A stretch of 64,000 nucleotides of DNA from Zoogloeaceae bacterium (lineage in GTDB: Bacteria; Pseudomonadota; Gammaproteobacteria; Burkholderiales; Rhodocyclaceae). The stretch covers positions 680,001-744,000 of the forward strand of contig JACKLZ010000002.1 in the NCBI GenBank assembly GCA_024235675.1. The letters are read 5' to 3'. Below the pieces are notes generated by a model, which saw nothing but the letters and a program-made list of their open reading frames with translations, made no database searches and was not told the DNA's origin. The position numbers and the translations under genes were made by a program. Shown here one piece after another: positions 33,471 through 42,082 of the stretch. The stretch's first letter is position 1. Each line of letters starts with the position of its first letter.

Positions 33471-35756
33471 TCAGCGTGCGCGAGACTCCGCGGCATCCAC
33501 CACGGCCAGCGCCGTGATGTTGACCAGGCGACGGACCGTCGCCGAGGAGGTCAGGATGTGCACCGACTTGTCGGCGCCGAGCAGGATCGGCCCGACCGTT
33601 ACACCATCACTGTTGGCCAGCTTGCACAGGTTGAAGCTGATATTGGCCGCATCGATGTTCGGCATCACCAGCAGGTTGGCTTCACCGATCAGTGTCGACT
33701 CGGGATTGACACTGTTACGAATATCCTGACTGAGTGCCGCATCAGCATGCATCTCGCCATCGCACTCGATATCCGGCCGGTTCGCCACCAGCAGGTCGCG
33801 CGCCGTACGCATTTTCAGCGCCGACTTTGAACGCGCACTGCCGAAGTTGGAGTGCGACAACAAAGCAACCTTGGGCTTGATGCCGAAACGCTTCATCTCG
33901 TCCGCAGCCATCGCCGCAATATCAGCGATTTCGTCGGCGTCCGGGTTCTCGTTCACGTAGGTATCGGTGATTGCCAGCACCCGCTTGGGCAGCAGAAGGA
34001 TGCTCATGGTGGCAAAGCGCTTGGCCTCCGGCGCCAGACCGATCACATCCTCAACCTGACGGAGGTGATCGTCATAGGTACCAAAGGTTCCGCACACCAG
34101 CGCATCGGCATCGCCCCGACGCAGCAGCATGGCGCCGATCAGGGTGGTGTCGCGTCGCAGTTTGGCGCGTGCGATTTCTTCGGTCACGCCATCGCGTGCC
34201 ATCAGCTGATGGTATTCCTGCCACAGCTCGCGGTAGCGCGGGTCGTCCTCGGTGTTGACGATCTCGAAGTCGCGATTCTCGACCAGATCAAGACCGACTT
34301 GCGTAATGCGGCGCGCGATCACGGCCGGACGACCGATCAGGATCGGACGGGCCAGGCCTTCTTCGATCACCGCTCGCACCGCATGCAGCACGCGCGGATC
34401 TTCGCCTTCGGCGTAGATCACCCGCTTGTGTTGCGGTTCGATCTTCTTGGCCTGCGAGAACACCGGCTTCATGATGATGCCGGAGGTGTAGACAAAGTCC
34501 GACAGGCTTTCGATGTAGGCCGCGAAATCTTCGATCGGGCGCGTCGCCACGCCCGAATCCATCGCCGCACGGGCCACCGCCGGTGCGATCTTGACGATCA
34601 GGCGGGGATCGAAGGGGTTCGGGATGATGTAGTCAGGGCCAAAGCTCAGTTCGGCGCCGGCATAGGACGCCACGGCATGGCTCTGCTCGGCCTCGGCCAG
34701 TTCGGCAATGGCCTTGACGCAGGCCAGCTTCATCTCTTCGGTGATGGTGGTGGCGCCCACGTCGAGCGCACCACGGAAGATGAAGGGGAAGCACAGGACG
34801 TTGTTGACCTGGTTCGGGTAGTCGGAACGACCGGTGGCGATGACCGCATCCGGGCGCACGGCCTTGGCTTCTTCCGGCATGATTTCCGGCGTCGGGTTCG
34901 ACAGCGCGAAGATCAGCGGCTGATCCGCCATGCGCGCGACCATCTCGGGCTTGAGCACACCGGCAGCGGACAACCCGAGGAAGATATCGGCGCCGTCGAT
35001 CACCTCATTCAGGGTCGCCAGGTCGGTCTGCTGCGCGTAGCGCGCCTTGTTGGCTTCCATGTTGGCGTCGCGGCCCACACGGATGACACCGCGCGAATCG
35101 CACACATAGATGTTTTCGCGCTTGAGACCGAGGCTGACCATCAGATCCAGGCAGGCGATGGCCGCCGCGCCGGCACCGGAACACACCAGCTTGACGTTGC
35201 CGATGTCCTTGCCGACCACTTTCAGGCCATTGATCAGACCCGCCGAGGAGATGATGGCGGTGCCGTGCTGGTCGTCATGGAAGACCGGGATCTTCATGCG
35301 CTTACGCAGCTCTCTCTCAATATAGAAGCATTCGGGCGCCTTGATGTCTTCCAGGTTGACGCCACCCAGCGTCGGCTCAAGCGCCGCGATGGCCTCGATG
35401 AGCTTGTCCGGATCGTTCTGGTCGAACTCAAGGTCGAACACATCGACGTTGGCAAACTTCTTGAACAGGCAGCCCTTGCCTTCCATGACCGGCTTGGAGG
35501 CCAGCGGGCCGATATTGCCCAGGCCAAGCACGGCGGTGCCATTGGTAATCACCCCCACCAGATTGCCGCGCGAGGTGAGTTCGCTGGCTTGCGCCGGGTC
35601 AGCGACGATCGCGTCGCAGGCTGCGGCAACGCCAGGCGAGTAGGCCAGCGCCAGATCGCGCTGATTGGTCAAGCCCTTGGTGGGTACCACCGAAATTTTG
35701 CCGCGTGTCGGTGAACGGTGATACTCAAGCGCAGCGGCGATGAAATCCTGATCCAT
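33471..35756 (-). CDS. maeB: NADP-dependent malic enzyme with phosphotransacetylase-like domain
   Basis: Oxidatively decarboxylates malate to pyruvate with NADPH production. The 761 residues fit the long MaeB form. The malic N domain and NAD-binding domain occupy about 1-430, including KGLTNQRDLALAYSPGV, FHDDQHGTA and the nucleotide loop CSGAGAAA. A PTA-like domain (about 435-761) is thought to be regulatory, since it lacks the full acetyltransferase context. An AGGGAG ribosome site precedes the ATG. It has its own terminator and a 307-base upstream spacer, so it is probably a single-gene unit. Confidence 0.96.
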   Translation of the reverse strand: MDQDFIAAALEYHRSPTRGKISVVPTKGLTNQRDLALAYSPGVAAACDAIVADPAQASELTSRGNLVGVITNGTAVLGLGNIGPLASKPVMEGKGCLFKKFANVDVFDLEFDQNDPDKLIEAIAALEPTLGGVNLEDIKAPECFYIERELRKRMKIPVFHDDQHGTAIISSAGLINGLKVVGKDIGNVKLVCSGAGAAAIACLDLMVSLGLKRENIYVCDSRGVIRVGRDANMEANKARYAQQTDLATLNEVIDGADIFLGLSAAGVLKPEMVARMADQPLIFALSNPTPEIMPEEAKAVRPDAVIATGRSDYPNQVNNVLCFPFIFRGALDVGATTITEEMKLACVKAIAELAEAEQSHAVASYAGAELSFGPDYIIPNPFDPRLIVKIAPAVARAAMDSGVATRPIEDFAAYIESLSDFVYTSGIIMKPVFSQAKKIEPQHKRVIYAEGEDPRVLHAVRAVIEEGLARPILIGRPAVIARRITQVGLDLVENRDFEIVNTEDDPRYRELWQEYHQLMARDGVTEEIARAKLRRDTTLIGAMLLRRGDADALVCGTFGTYDDHLRQVEDVIGLAPEAKRFATMSILLLPKRVLAITDTYVNENPDADEIADIAAMAADEMKRFGIKPKVALLSHSNFGSARSKSALKMRTARDLLVANRPDIECDGEMHADAALSQDIRNSVNPESTLIGEANLLVMPNIDAANISFNLCKLANSDGVTVGPILLGADKSVHILTSSATVRRLVNITALAVVDAAESRAR

Positions 35757-36063
35757 TGTGTCTCCCTCGATAGATATGCAACGATCAACCCCGACAGCCT
35801 ACGCGTCGGAGCACCACCCGCCAATTGCGAACATCCACAGTATGGTTTGATTTCTTTGCTCAGCATATATCGTGCTGGCCGTGGAGCGATACGACGCTAG
35901 CCGGGGAGAGGCCGGCGCCGCATTCCGGGCGGACCGACGCATTATCCGCAGAAATTGCTTCCGACGGAAGAACATCGCACAGCCGGCACTCACCGCAATG
36001 CAGCATTAACTGGCAAAATGCGCCCAACGTTCATTCATCCGGAACCTTGGGAGATCGGCCAGC
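35757..36063. other. Divergent intergenic region between maeB and parA
   Basis: About 307 bases with no supported gene. It is locally more AT-rich around 35840-35880 (TTTGATTTCTTTGCTCAGCA area), which is where a maeB promoter on the minus strand is expected. I see no convincing consensus promoter, repeat or RNA gene. Frames open here are too short and have no ribosome site. Confidence 0.4.
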
Positions 36064-36843
36064 ATGCGACGAGTTGTCTTCAACCAGAAGGGGGGCGTCG
36101 GCAAGTCCACCATTACCTGCAACCTCGCGGCGATCAGCGCCCACAACGGGCTGCGCACGCTGGTGGTCGACCTCGACCCGCAGGGCAATTCCACGCGTTA
36201 CCTGCTCGGCGACGCCACCGATGAACTGGAAAATTCGCTGGCCGATTTCTTCGATCAGACGCTGAACTTCAAGCTCAACCCCAAGCCGCTGGACGACTTC
36301 GTGGCCGTCAGCCCTTTCACTCGCCTGCATGTGATGCCCTCGCATCCGGACCTCGAAGAGCTGCAGGGCAAGCTCGAGTCGCGCTACAAGATCTTCAAGC
36401 TGCGCGAAGCGCTCGACGAGCTCGCCGACGACTATGACGTGATCTACATCGACACCCCGCCGGCGCTCAACTTCTTCACCCGCTCGGCCATGATTGCGGC
36501 CGACGCCTGCCTGATCCCCTTCGACTGCGATGATTTCTCGCGTCGCGCGCTGTATTCGCTGCTGGCCAACGTGGATGAAATCCGCGCCGACCACAATCCG
36601 GATCTGGCCATCGAAGGCATCGTGGTCAACCAGTTCCAGCCGCGCGCCAGTTTGCCGCGCAAAGTGGTGCAGGAGCTGATCGACGAAGGCCTGCCCATCA
36701 TCGCGCCCTATCTGTCGGCCTCGGTCAAGATCAAGGAATCGCACGAGCAGGCCAAGCCGATGATTCACCTCGATCCGAGGCACAAGCTGTCGCAGGAATT
36801 CATCGCCCTGCACGACACGCTGGCCCGCAAATACGGCACCTGA
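36064..36843 (+). CDS. ParA-family ATPase without a ParB partner
   Basis: A 259-residue deviant-Walker ATPase. The P-loop KGGVGKST (9-16) keeps the signature lysine, then VVDLDPQGNST (Walker A'-linked) and YIDTPP (Walker B) follow. Such proteins position chromosomes, plasmids, chemoreceptor arrays, flagella or other cargo on the nucleoid or membrane. Unlike plasmid or chromosomal parAB loci there is no parB or parS-like repeat here, and none of the flanking genes is a known cargo. It stands alone between maeB and a cytochrome b gene. The start ATG follows a weak GGGAGATC site. Close relatives are widespread orphan ParA proteins; role unknown. Confidence 0.85.
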   Translation: MRRVVFNQKGGVGKSTITCNLAAISAHNGLRTLVVDLDPQGNSTRYLLGDATDELENSLADFFDQTLNFKLNPKPLDDFVAVSPFTRLHVMPSHPDLEELQGKLESRYKIFKLREALDELADDYDVIYIDTPPALNFFTRSAMIAADACLIPFDCDDFSRRALYSLLANVDEIRADHNPDLAIEGIVVNQFQPRASLPRKVVQELIDEGLPIIAPYLSASVKIKESHEQAKPMIHLDPRHKLSQEFIALHDTLARKYGT

Positions 36844-36911
36844 GCGCGCAGCGGGAATACTGTCGCCGAAAACGGTGTTGACCTCGTCAGCATCGTTGCC
36901 GGAGCCACCCC

Positions 36912-37607
36912 ATGTCCAAACCCACCATCCTGATCTGGGACCTGCCCACCCGCCTGTTCCACTGGCTGCTGGTCGTGTGCGTCATCGGGGCCATCATCAG
37001 CACCAAGATCGGCGGCAATGCCATGCTCTGGCACGGCCGCTTCGGGCTGGCAATTGTCGGCCTGCTCGGCTTTCGGCTGGCCTGGGGCGTCGTTGGCAGC
37101 CACACCGCGCGCTTTGCCCAATTCGTCCGCGGCCCGGCCACCATCGCAGCCTATCTGCGCGGCCAGTGGCAGGGCATCGGTCACAATCCGCTCGGTGCGC
37201 TGTCGGTGCTCGCCATGCTGCTCGTGCTGCTCGCGCAGGCGGCAACCGGCCTGGCGGCCAATGACGATATCGCCTTCACCGGGCCACTCTACGCCGCCGT
37301 CAGCAAGGATGTGTCCGACGCACTCACCGGCTGGCACCGCCGCGGCGAGTGGGCAATCTTTACGCTCATCGGCTTGCATCTGGCCGCGCTGCTGTTCTAC
37401 CGCTTCGTCAAGAAAGACCCGCTGATTCGGCCGATGATCAACGGCCGGAAGCCCGTCACCAAACCCGCGCCGCCCACGCCGCGACGCGCCGGGCCGGTCG
37501 CCTTGATCGTTTCACTGAGCATCGGTGCATCGACGGCGTGGATCGCCAGCGGCGCATTGCTGCCGCCGCCCCCGCCACCGGCAGCCATTGACACACCCGC
37601 GTGGTAG
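36912..37607 (+). CDS. Cytochrome b561-type membrane protein
   Basis: A 231-residue membrane diheme cytochrome. It starts with LIWDLPTRLFHWLLV, containing one heme-ligand histidine, followed by HGRFG in the second helix, and a third helix with GEWAIFTLIGLHLAALLF. The four-helix order matches bacterial cytochrome b561 / hydrogenase cytochrome b proteins that pass electrons from quinol to a partner. The C terminus has a hydrophobic segment followed by a proline-rich tail (PPPPPPA). The likely partner is the cytochrome c' encoded convergently next door; such pairing is known in other proteobacteria, but is inferred here. Confidence 0.87.
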   Translation: MSKPTILIWDLPTRLFHWLLVVCVIGAIISTKIGGNAMLWHGRFGLAIVGLLGFRLAWGVVGSHTARFAQFVRGPATIAAYLRGQWQGIGHNPLGALSVLAMLLVLLAQAATGLAANDDIAFTGPLYAAVSKDVSDALTGWHRRGEWAIFTLIGLHLAALLFYRFVKKDPLIRPMINGRKPVTKPAPPTPRRAGPVALIVSLSIGASTAWIASGALLPPPPPPAAIDTPAW

Positions 37608-37627
37608 AACGCGCTGAGAAACGATAA

Positions 37628-37647
37628 CGGCCACCCTCGGGTGGCCG
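37628..37647. terminator. Possible weak bidirectional terminator
   Basis: CGGCCACC (37628-37635) and GGTGGCCG (37640-37647) form a perfect 8-bp stem with a four-base loop, between the convergent cytochrome b and cytochrome c' genes. There is no good T-run on either strand. Confidence 0.45.
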
Positions 37648-37666
37648 CTCTACTGCGCAGCGAGGC

Positions 37667-38140
37667 TTACTCTTCGCGGCGGTACTTGTCGTGGCACGCC
37701 TTGCAGGCCTTGCCCATTTCACCAAACTGGGTCTTGATCGCCGCCTGATCCCCGGTGGCCGCCACTTGCTGCAGGGTGTTGGCCTGCTGGATGAAGTTCA
37801 TGGCGATCTTGCGCACTTCGTCCTGCTCCTGAAAGAATTCCGGCTTGAGCCGCGTCTCTTTCCAGCCCATGCCCTTGTCGGTGCCCGGCGCGTACAACGC
37901 CCCCATGCCCGAATTGGCCACCGCGGCAACCACATTGGCTGCGGCCAGGACCTGATCCTTGTTGAAAGGCACGCTGCCGTCGACCACCTGTGCTTTGATC
38001 TTGCCCATATTCCAGGCCATGAAGGTGTAGCCCGACTGACGGGTCTTGATCATCTCTTCGGGCTTCAGCTGCGCGGACACACCTGCCGCCACACCAAAAC
38101 TCATTGCGGCCACCACGATACGCATCATGTGTTTTTTCAC
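37667..38140 (-). CDS. Cytochrome c' (periplasmic)
   Basis: A 157-residue secreted c-type cytochrome of the four-helix-bundle class that binds NO and CO. It starts at a GTG with GGAGAG seven bases upstream, giving a signal peptide VKKHMMRIVV... cleaved after VSA. The mature chain begins QLKPEEMIKTRQSG, as in the family. The single C-terminal heme motif is CKACH. Aligned with Alcaligenes-type sequences, the distal position usually held by leucine is a tyrosine (SGYTF), as known in some photosynthetic species. A role in nitrosative stress protection or electron transfer is likely. Confidence 0.93.
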   Translation of the reverse strand: MKKHMMRIVVAAMSFGVAAGVSAQLKPEEMIKTRQSGYTFMAWNMGKIKAQVVDGSVPFNKDQVLAAANVVAAVANSGMGALYAPGTDKGMGWKETRLKPEFFQEQDEVRKIAMNFIQQANTLQQVAATGDQAAIKTQFGEMGKACKACHDKYRREE

Positions 38141-38307
38141 GTTCGACTCTCCAGGTTCCAAGGGGTTTGAAAGCACGCTGCGCGAGGTGCTCAAGCGCGT
38201 AAACAGCCGAAGCCCACTCGCTATTCCTCGCCTCGGTGCATGAAATTGAAGAATCTCGCGCTCAGGCCGCTAAGGGTTAACGAACAGAGGTACGCCGGAG
38301 ACACCCT

Positions 38308-39111
38308 ATGGCCACAACGATCAACACCACCGATCTCGAACTGCTGATCGTCGAACCCTCGTCAATGCAGCGCAAGGTCATCACGCAGACCTGCGAAGCC
38401 CTGGGCATCCCATCGCCACGCCACGCGGAGCATGGTGCCCAAGCCCTCACGAGCATGTCGCAGCACCGCCCGGACATCGTCATCAGTGCACTGTACCTGT
38501 CCGACATGCTGGGCACGGATCTCGTTCACAGCATGCGTACCGATCCGGCCACGGAAGACGTCGCATTCATCCTGGTCTCCAGCGAAACCCGCCCTCAGGC
38601 ACTCGACCCGGTGCGCCAGTCCGGCGTCTGCGCCATCGTGCCAAAACCCTTCACTACCGACCAGCTGGCGCAAGCCATCAACGCCACGCTCGACATGCAC
38701 GCGGTCGAGCCGATCACCGATTGGGACCTGGATCTGGAAGAACTGAAAGTGCTGCTGGTGGACGACAGCCCGCATGCGCGCAAATGCATTCGCCGGGTGC
38801 TCGAGCAGCTTGGCCTGCGCCACTTCATCGAAGCCGACAACGGCGCCGAGGCCGCCGGCATTCTGGGCGACACCATGGTCGATCTGGTGGTGACCGACTA
38901 CAACATGCCCGAGATGGACGGCAAGGCACTGGTCGAACACATCCGCCAGCACAGCTGGCAGACCTCCGTGCCCATCCTCATGGTGACCAGCGAGCAGGAC
39001 GCCAGCCGGCTGGCTGCGATTGAAAATGCCGGCGTCTCGGGCATTTGCGACAAACCCTTCGACCCCGGCACGGTCCGCCGGCTGCTTCAACGGGCGCTGT
39101 CAGGCGACTGA
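38308..39111 (+). CDS. Tandem receiver protein, first receiver degenerate
   Basis: A 267-residue cytoplasmic signalling protein made only of two receiver domains. The second (about 145-265) is complete: VDDSP acidic pocket, phospho-aspartate in VVTDYNMP, and the CDKPF lysine. In the first (about 10-125) the phospho-acceptor position reads SALYL, with alanine where aspartate should be, and the acidic pair is VEPS. It is therefore a pseudo-receiver that may dimerise or compete. There is no output domain, so it likely acts by binding, as CheY-like proteins do. No kinase lies beside it. The ribosome site is GGAGACACC. Confidence 0.88.
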   Translation: MATTINTTDLELLIVEPSSMQRKVITQTCEALGIPSPRHAEHGAQALTSMSQHRPDIVISALYLSDMLGTDLVHSMRTDPATEDVAFILVSSETRPQALDPVRQSGVCAIVPKPFTTDQLAQAINATLDMHAVEPITDWDLDLEELKVLLVDDSPHARKCIRRVLEQLGLRHFIEADNGAEAAGILGDTMVDLVVTDYNMPEMDGKALVEHIRQHSWQTSVPILMVTSEQDASRLAAIENAGVSGICDKPFDPGTVRRLLQRALSGD

Positions 39112-39117
39112 ACGCGC

Positions 39118-41325
39118 CTATGCTGGATCGAGTTTGGCCACCGACATCAGCAACCACTTCATCCCCTGCGAACCAAAATTGATCTGCACCCGCGCGTCCG
39201 ACCCACTGCCTTCGGCCGCTACGATAATGCCCACGCCGAAGCGCGCGTGACGCACATTCTGCCCGATCCGCAGTCCGCCCAGATCCCGCCCCGGCGCACG
39301 TGCCGCACTGGCCGGGCGCCGCGGCACGCTGGCCGGTGACGACGGAAAGTGGTTCGGCCGAGCCGCCATCTGGCCGCTGGCGGAGCGCGGTGTGAGCCAT
39401 TTGGTCAACGGCTCGGGGATTTCCTCAAGAAAGCGCGAACGCATTTTGTAGCGCGTCTGACCGTGCAGCATGCGACTTTGCGCCAGCGACACATACAGGC
39501 GCTGACGCGCCCGCGTCACCGCCACATACATCAGGCGCCGCTCTTCCTCCAGACCATCGGTCTCCATCAGGCTGTTTTCATGAGGGAACAAGCCCTCCTC
39601 CAGCCCGCACACAAACACCACATCGAACTCCAGTCCCTTGGCAGCATGCACCGTCATCAACTGCACCGCATCTTCGCTGGCATCGGCCTGATGGTCGCCC
39701 GCCTCAAGTGAGGCATGCGCGAGAAAGTCGGCCAGCAAGGGATGCTCGACGGCCGGCTCGGGCGCCTCGGCTTCGGCCACAAAATTGCTCGCGGCGCTGA
39801 TGATTTCGTCCAGGTTCTCCAGCCGCTCGCGGCCGTCCTTTTCTTTCTGGCTCTCGTAGTGCGCGCGCAGGCCGGACTGGTCGAGTACATGATCGACCGC
39901 CTCGGGCAAGGGCAGATTCGCCGTCGCGCTGCGCAAGGATTCAATCAACTGCACAAAGGCACCAATCGACGCGCGCGGCTTGCCCGACAGATGCGACACC
40001 GTGGCGTACAAGCTGCTGTTATAGGTTCGCGCCGCGTCCTGCAGCGCCTCCAGCGAACGGGCGCCGATGCCGCGCGTCGGGAAATTCACCACCCGCGCAA
40101 AGGCCGTATCGTCGTCCGGATTGGCGATCAGGCGCAGATAGGCCAGCGCGTGCTTGACCTCCTGGCGCTCAAAAAAGCGCAAGCCGCCATACACCCGGTA
40201 AGACACGCCGGACGAAAACAACTGGTGCTCCAGCACCCGCGACAGCGCGTTGGCGCGGTACAGCAAGGCAATGTCCGAGCGCGACATGCCGTCGCGCACC
40301 AACGACTGGATCTCCTCCACCACAAAGCGCGCCTCGTCGCCGTCGGTCATCGCCTCATACACGCGGATCGGCTCGCCCTCGCCGCGATCGGTCCACAACT
40401 CCTTGCCCAGACGCTGGGTGTTGTTGGCGATGATCGCGTTGGCCGCATCAAGAATATTGCCGCAGGAGCGGTAGTTCTGCTCCAGGCGGATCACGTTGGG
40501 TACCTTGAACTCGCGCTCGAAGGCCAGCATGTTGCCCACTTCCGCGCCGCGGAAACGGTAGATCGACTGATCATCGTCGCCAACACAGAACAGGCACGCC
40601 GACGACTCACCGCTCTGGCCGCCGGCGAGCAGCTTGAGCCACAGGTATTGCAGCTTGTTCGTATCCTGAAACTCGTCGGTCAGGATGTGCCGGAAACGGC
40701 GTTGATAGTGCTGTCGCAGCGGTTCATTGCGACTGAGCAACTCGTAGGTGCGCAGCAGCAATTCCGCAAAATCCACAACGGCCTCGCGCTGGCACTGCGC
40801 CTCATACTCGGCGTAAAGCTCGACCCGGCGGCGGCTGAAATCGTCAAAAACTTCAACGGCACCCGCGCGCACGCCCTGCTCTTTCTGCCCATTGATAAAG
40901 TGCTGGAGCTCACGCGGCGGAAATTTTTCGTCGTCCACGTTCAGCGTTTTGAGCAAACGCTTGATGGCTGAGAGCTGATCGCCGGCATCCAGAATCTGGA
41001 ACAACTGGGGCAGTCCGGCGTCGCGGTGGTGCGCGCGTAACAAACGGTTGCACAAACCATGAAAGGTGCCAATCCACATCGCTTTCGGATTGACCGGCAG
41101 CATTGCCGCCAGCCGCGCATGCATCTCCTTGGCCGCCTTGTTGGTAAAGGTGACGCCGAGAATGCTTTGCGCTGTGGCCTGTCCGGTCTGGATCAGCCAG
41201 GCGATGCGCGTCGTCAGCACGCGGGTCTTGCCTGAACCGGCCCCCGCCAGAATGAGCGCGTGCTGGGCCGGCAGGGTGACGGCGCGGGCCTGTTCTTCGT
41301 TGAGCGTTGCGAGCAGATCAGTCAT
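39118..41325 (-). CDS. uvrD: ATP-dependent DNA helicase UvrD/PcrA
   Basis: Superfamily I 3'-5' helicase of nucleotide excision and mismatch repair, 735 residues. Motif I is AGAGSGKT, followed by motif II DEFQDTN, motif III DDQSIYRFRGAE, and the C-terminal motifs VYGGLRFFERQE and TVHAAKGLEFD. The start at 41325 has a GGAG site and the standard NEEQARAV N terminus; the frame upstream to 41427 is only open. It converges with the tandem-receiver gene at a 6-bp gap. I see no SOS box in the upstream region. Confidence 0.96.
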   Translation of the reverse strand: MTDLLATLNEEQARAVTLPAQHALILAGAGSGKTRVLTTRIAWLIQTGQATAQSILGVTFTNKAAKEMHARLAAMLPVNPKAMWIGTFHGLCNRLLRAHHRDAGLPQLFQILDAGDQLSAIKRLLKTLNVDDEKFPPRELQHFINGQKEQGVRAGAVEVFDDFSRRRVELYAEYEAQCQREAVVDFAELLLRTYELLSRNEPLRQHYQRRFRHILTDEFQDTNKLQYLWLKLLAGGQSGESSACLFCVGDDDQSIYRFRGAEVGNMLAFEREFKVPNVIRLEQNYRSCGNILDAANAIIANNTQRLGKELWTDRGEGEPIRVYEAMTDGDEARFVVEEIQSLVRDGMSRSDIALLYRANALSRVLEHQLFSSGVSYRVYGGLRFFERQEVKHALAYLRLIANPDDDTAFARVVNFPTRGIGARSLEALQDAARTYNSSLYATVSHLSGKPRASIGAFVQLIESLRSATANLPLPEAVDHVLDQSGLRAHYESQKEKDGRERLENLDEIISAASNFVAEAEAPEPAVEHPLLADFLAHASLEAGDHQADASEDAVQLMTVHAAKGLEFDVVFVCGLEEGLFPHENSLMETDGLEEERRLMYVAVTRARQRLYVSLAQSRMLHGQTRYKMRSRFLEEIPEPLTKWLTPRSASGQMAARPNHFPSSPASVPRRPASAARAPGRDLGGLRIGQNVRHARFGVGIIVAAEGSGSDARVQINFGSQGMKWLLMSVAKLDPA

Positions 41326-41427
41326 GCGGTCTCCGGGATGGACGACCAGTTTAACCCACCCCTCCGGCCGCCGCCGGTCGGATGGTTTTTCACTAGGGAA
41401 ATCACTTACTTGCAAAAGCCCGACCAA

Positions 41428-41475
41428 TTGAGTAAGGTTTATTTGTGCATTGCAACACGATTTAACTTAACTCAA
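41428..41475 (+). promoter_or_regulatory. Interrupted inverted repeat upstream of a small conserved gene
   Basis: TTGAGTAAGGTT (41428-41439) is matched in inverted orientation by AACTTAACTCAA (41464-41475), ten of twelve positions, separated by 24 bp. Half-site centres lie about 36 bp apart, and an AT-rich stretch separates them. It could be a paired operator or a promoter-proximal repeat. Confidence 0.4.
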
Positions 41476-41549
41476 TTCCAAAGCATGGAAGAGTTTGCTA
41501 GGATTCGAACAGTTGTTTGTTTTGCTCTGCACCATCCCGCAGAGACGAA

Positions 41550-41593
41550 GCCGTCCAAAAGACGGCGTTAGCTGAAGGCGCGTTGTTGCGCGC
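41550..41593 (+). other. Two stacked hairpins in the leader of the 107-residue gene
   Basis: GCCGTC (41550-41555) pairs with GACGGC (41561-41566) around CAAAA. Then GCGCG (41578-41582) pairs with CGCGC (41589-41593), ending immediately before the AAGGAG ribosome site. Such a leader could control translation (for example with temperature or a ligand), but this is not shown. Confidence 0.4.
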
Positions 41594-41607
41594 AAGGAGT
41601 ACACATC

Positions 41608-41931
41608 ATGAACGCACCTAAATTGCTTCCCTGGTATGCCCGCCGTGCTGGCGTATCGACCGAACGCGCCGAAGCGCTTTGGCGCAAGGCGGTTCGTCAG
41701 GCCACCACCGACACCGGATGGGTCGGCAACTCCGAATACATCGGCGCCGCCATGGACAACTTCATTGCCCTGCTCGAAGCAGAAGAAGCCAGCTTGTGCA
41801 CCCCAAGCATGGGCGGCATCTTCCGCACCCAGGCCCGCGTCATGCGCCTGCCGCTGACACTGATGGAAGATTTCTCCAATGCCGCTGCCCACTGGCAGCG
41901 CTGCGTCGGCGTGCCGCGTCGCGCCGCCTGA
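41608..41931 (+). CDS. Conserved hypothetical small protein
   Basis: A 107-residue basic, soluble protein with no signal or membrane helix. It begins MNAPKLLPWYARRAGVSTERAEALW and has a central helix region (VGNSEYIGAAMDNFIALLEAEEAS) and an RTQARVMRLPLTL segment. I do not recognise a named domain; the ARRAGVS..RAE pattern in the N terminus is helical and might be a DNA-binding or protein-binding helix pair. It has an AAGGAG ribosome site, its own structured leader and its own terminator, so it is a single-gene unit. Its content suggests a conserved lineage-specific protein. Confidence 0.75.
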   Translation: MNAPKLLPWYARRAGVSTERAEALWRKAVRQATTDTGWVGNSEYIGAAMDNFIALLEAEEASLCTPSMGGIFRTQARVMRLPLTLMEDFSNAAAHWQRCVGVPRRAA

Positions 41932-41969
41932 ACGCATCAACGGTCTCCCTCCCTCTCTTTGATGGAGTT

Positions 41970-42004
41970 CGGCACTCGGTCTCACCGACCGGGTGCCGTT
42001 TTTT
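41970..42004 (+). terminator. Intrinsic terminator of the 107-residue gene
   Basis: An 11-bp stem (CGGCACTCGGT with ACCGGGTGCCG, one G-T pair) around a 7-base loop, followed by six T. It lies 39 bases after the stop. Confidence 0.92.
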
Positions 42005-42082
42005 CGTTTACCACCCCCGCTGAGCACGCGGGCTTCACGGTATACTTCCCCGCTTTGAATCCCGCCGACCGATAGCCGCCCT

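Noticed and set aside
41326..41607. LexA or SOS box upstream of uvrD
   Set aside because: I found no CTG-N10-CAG type palindrome in this region; the repeats seen are of another kind.
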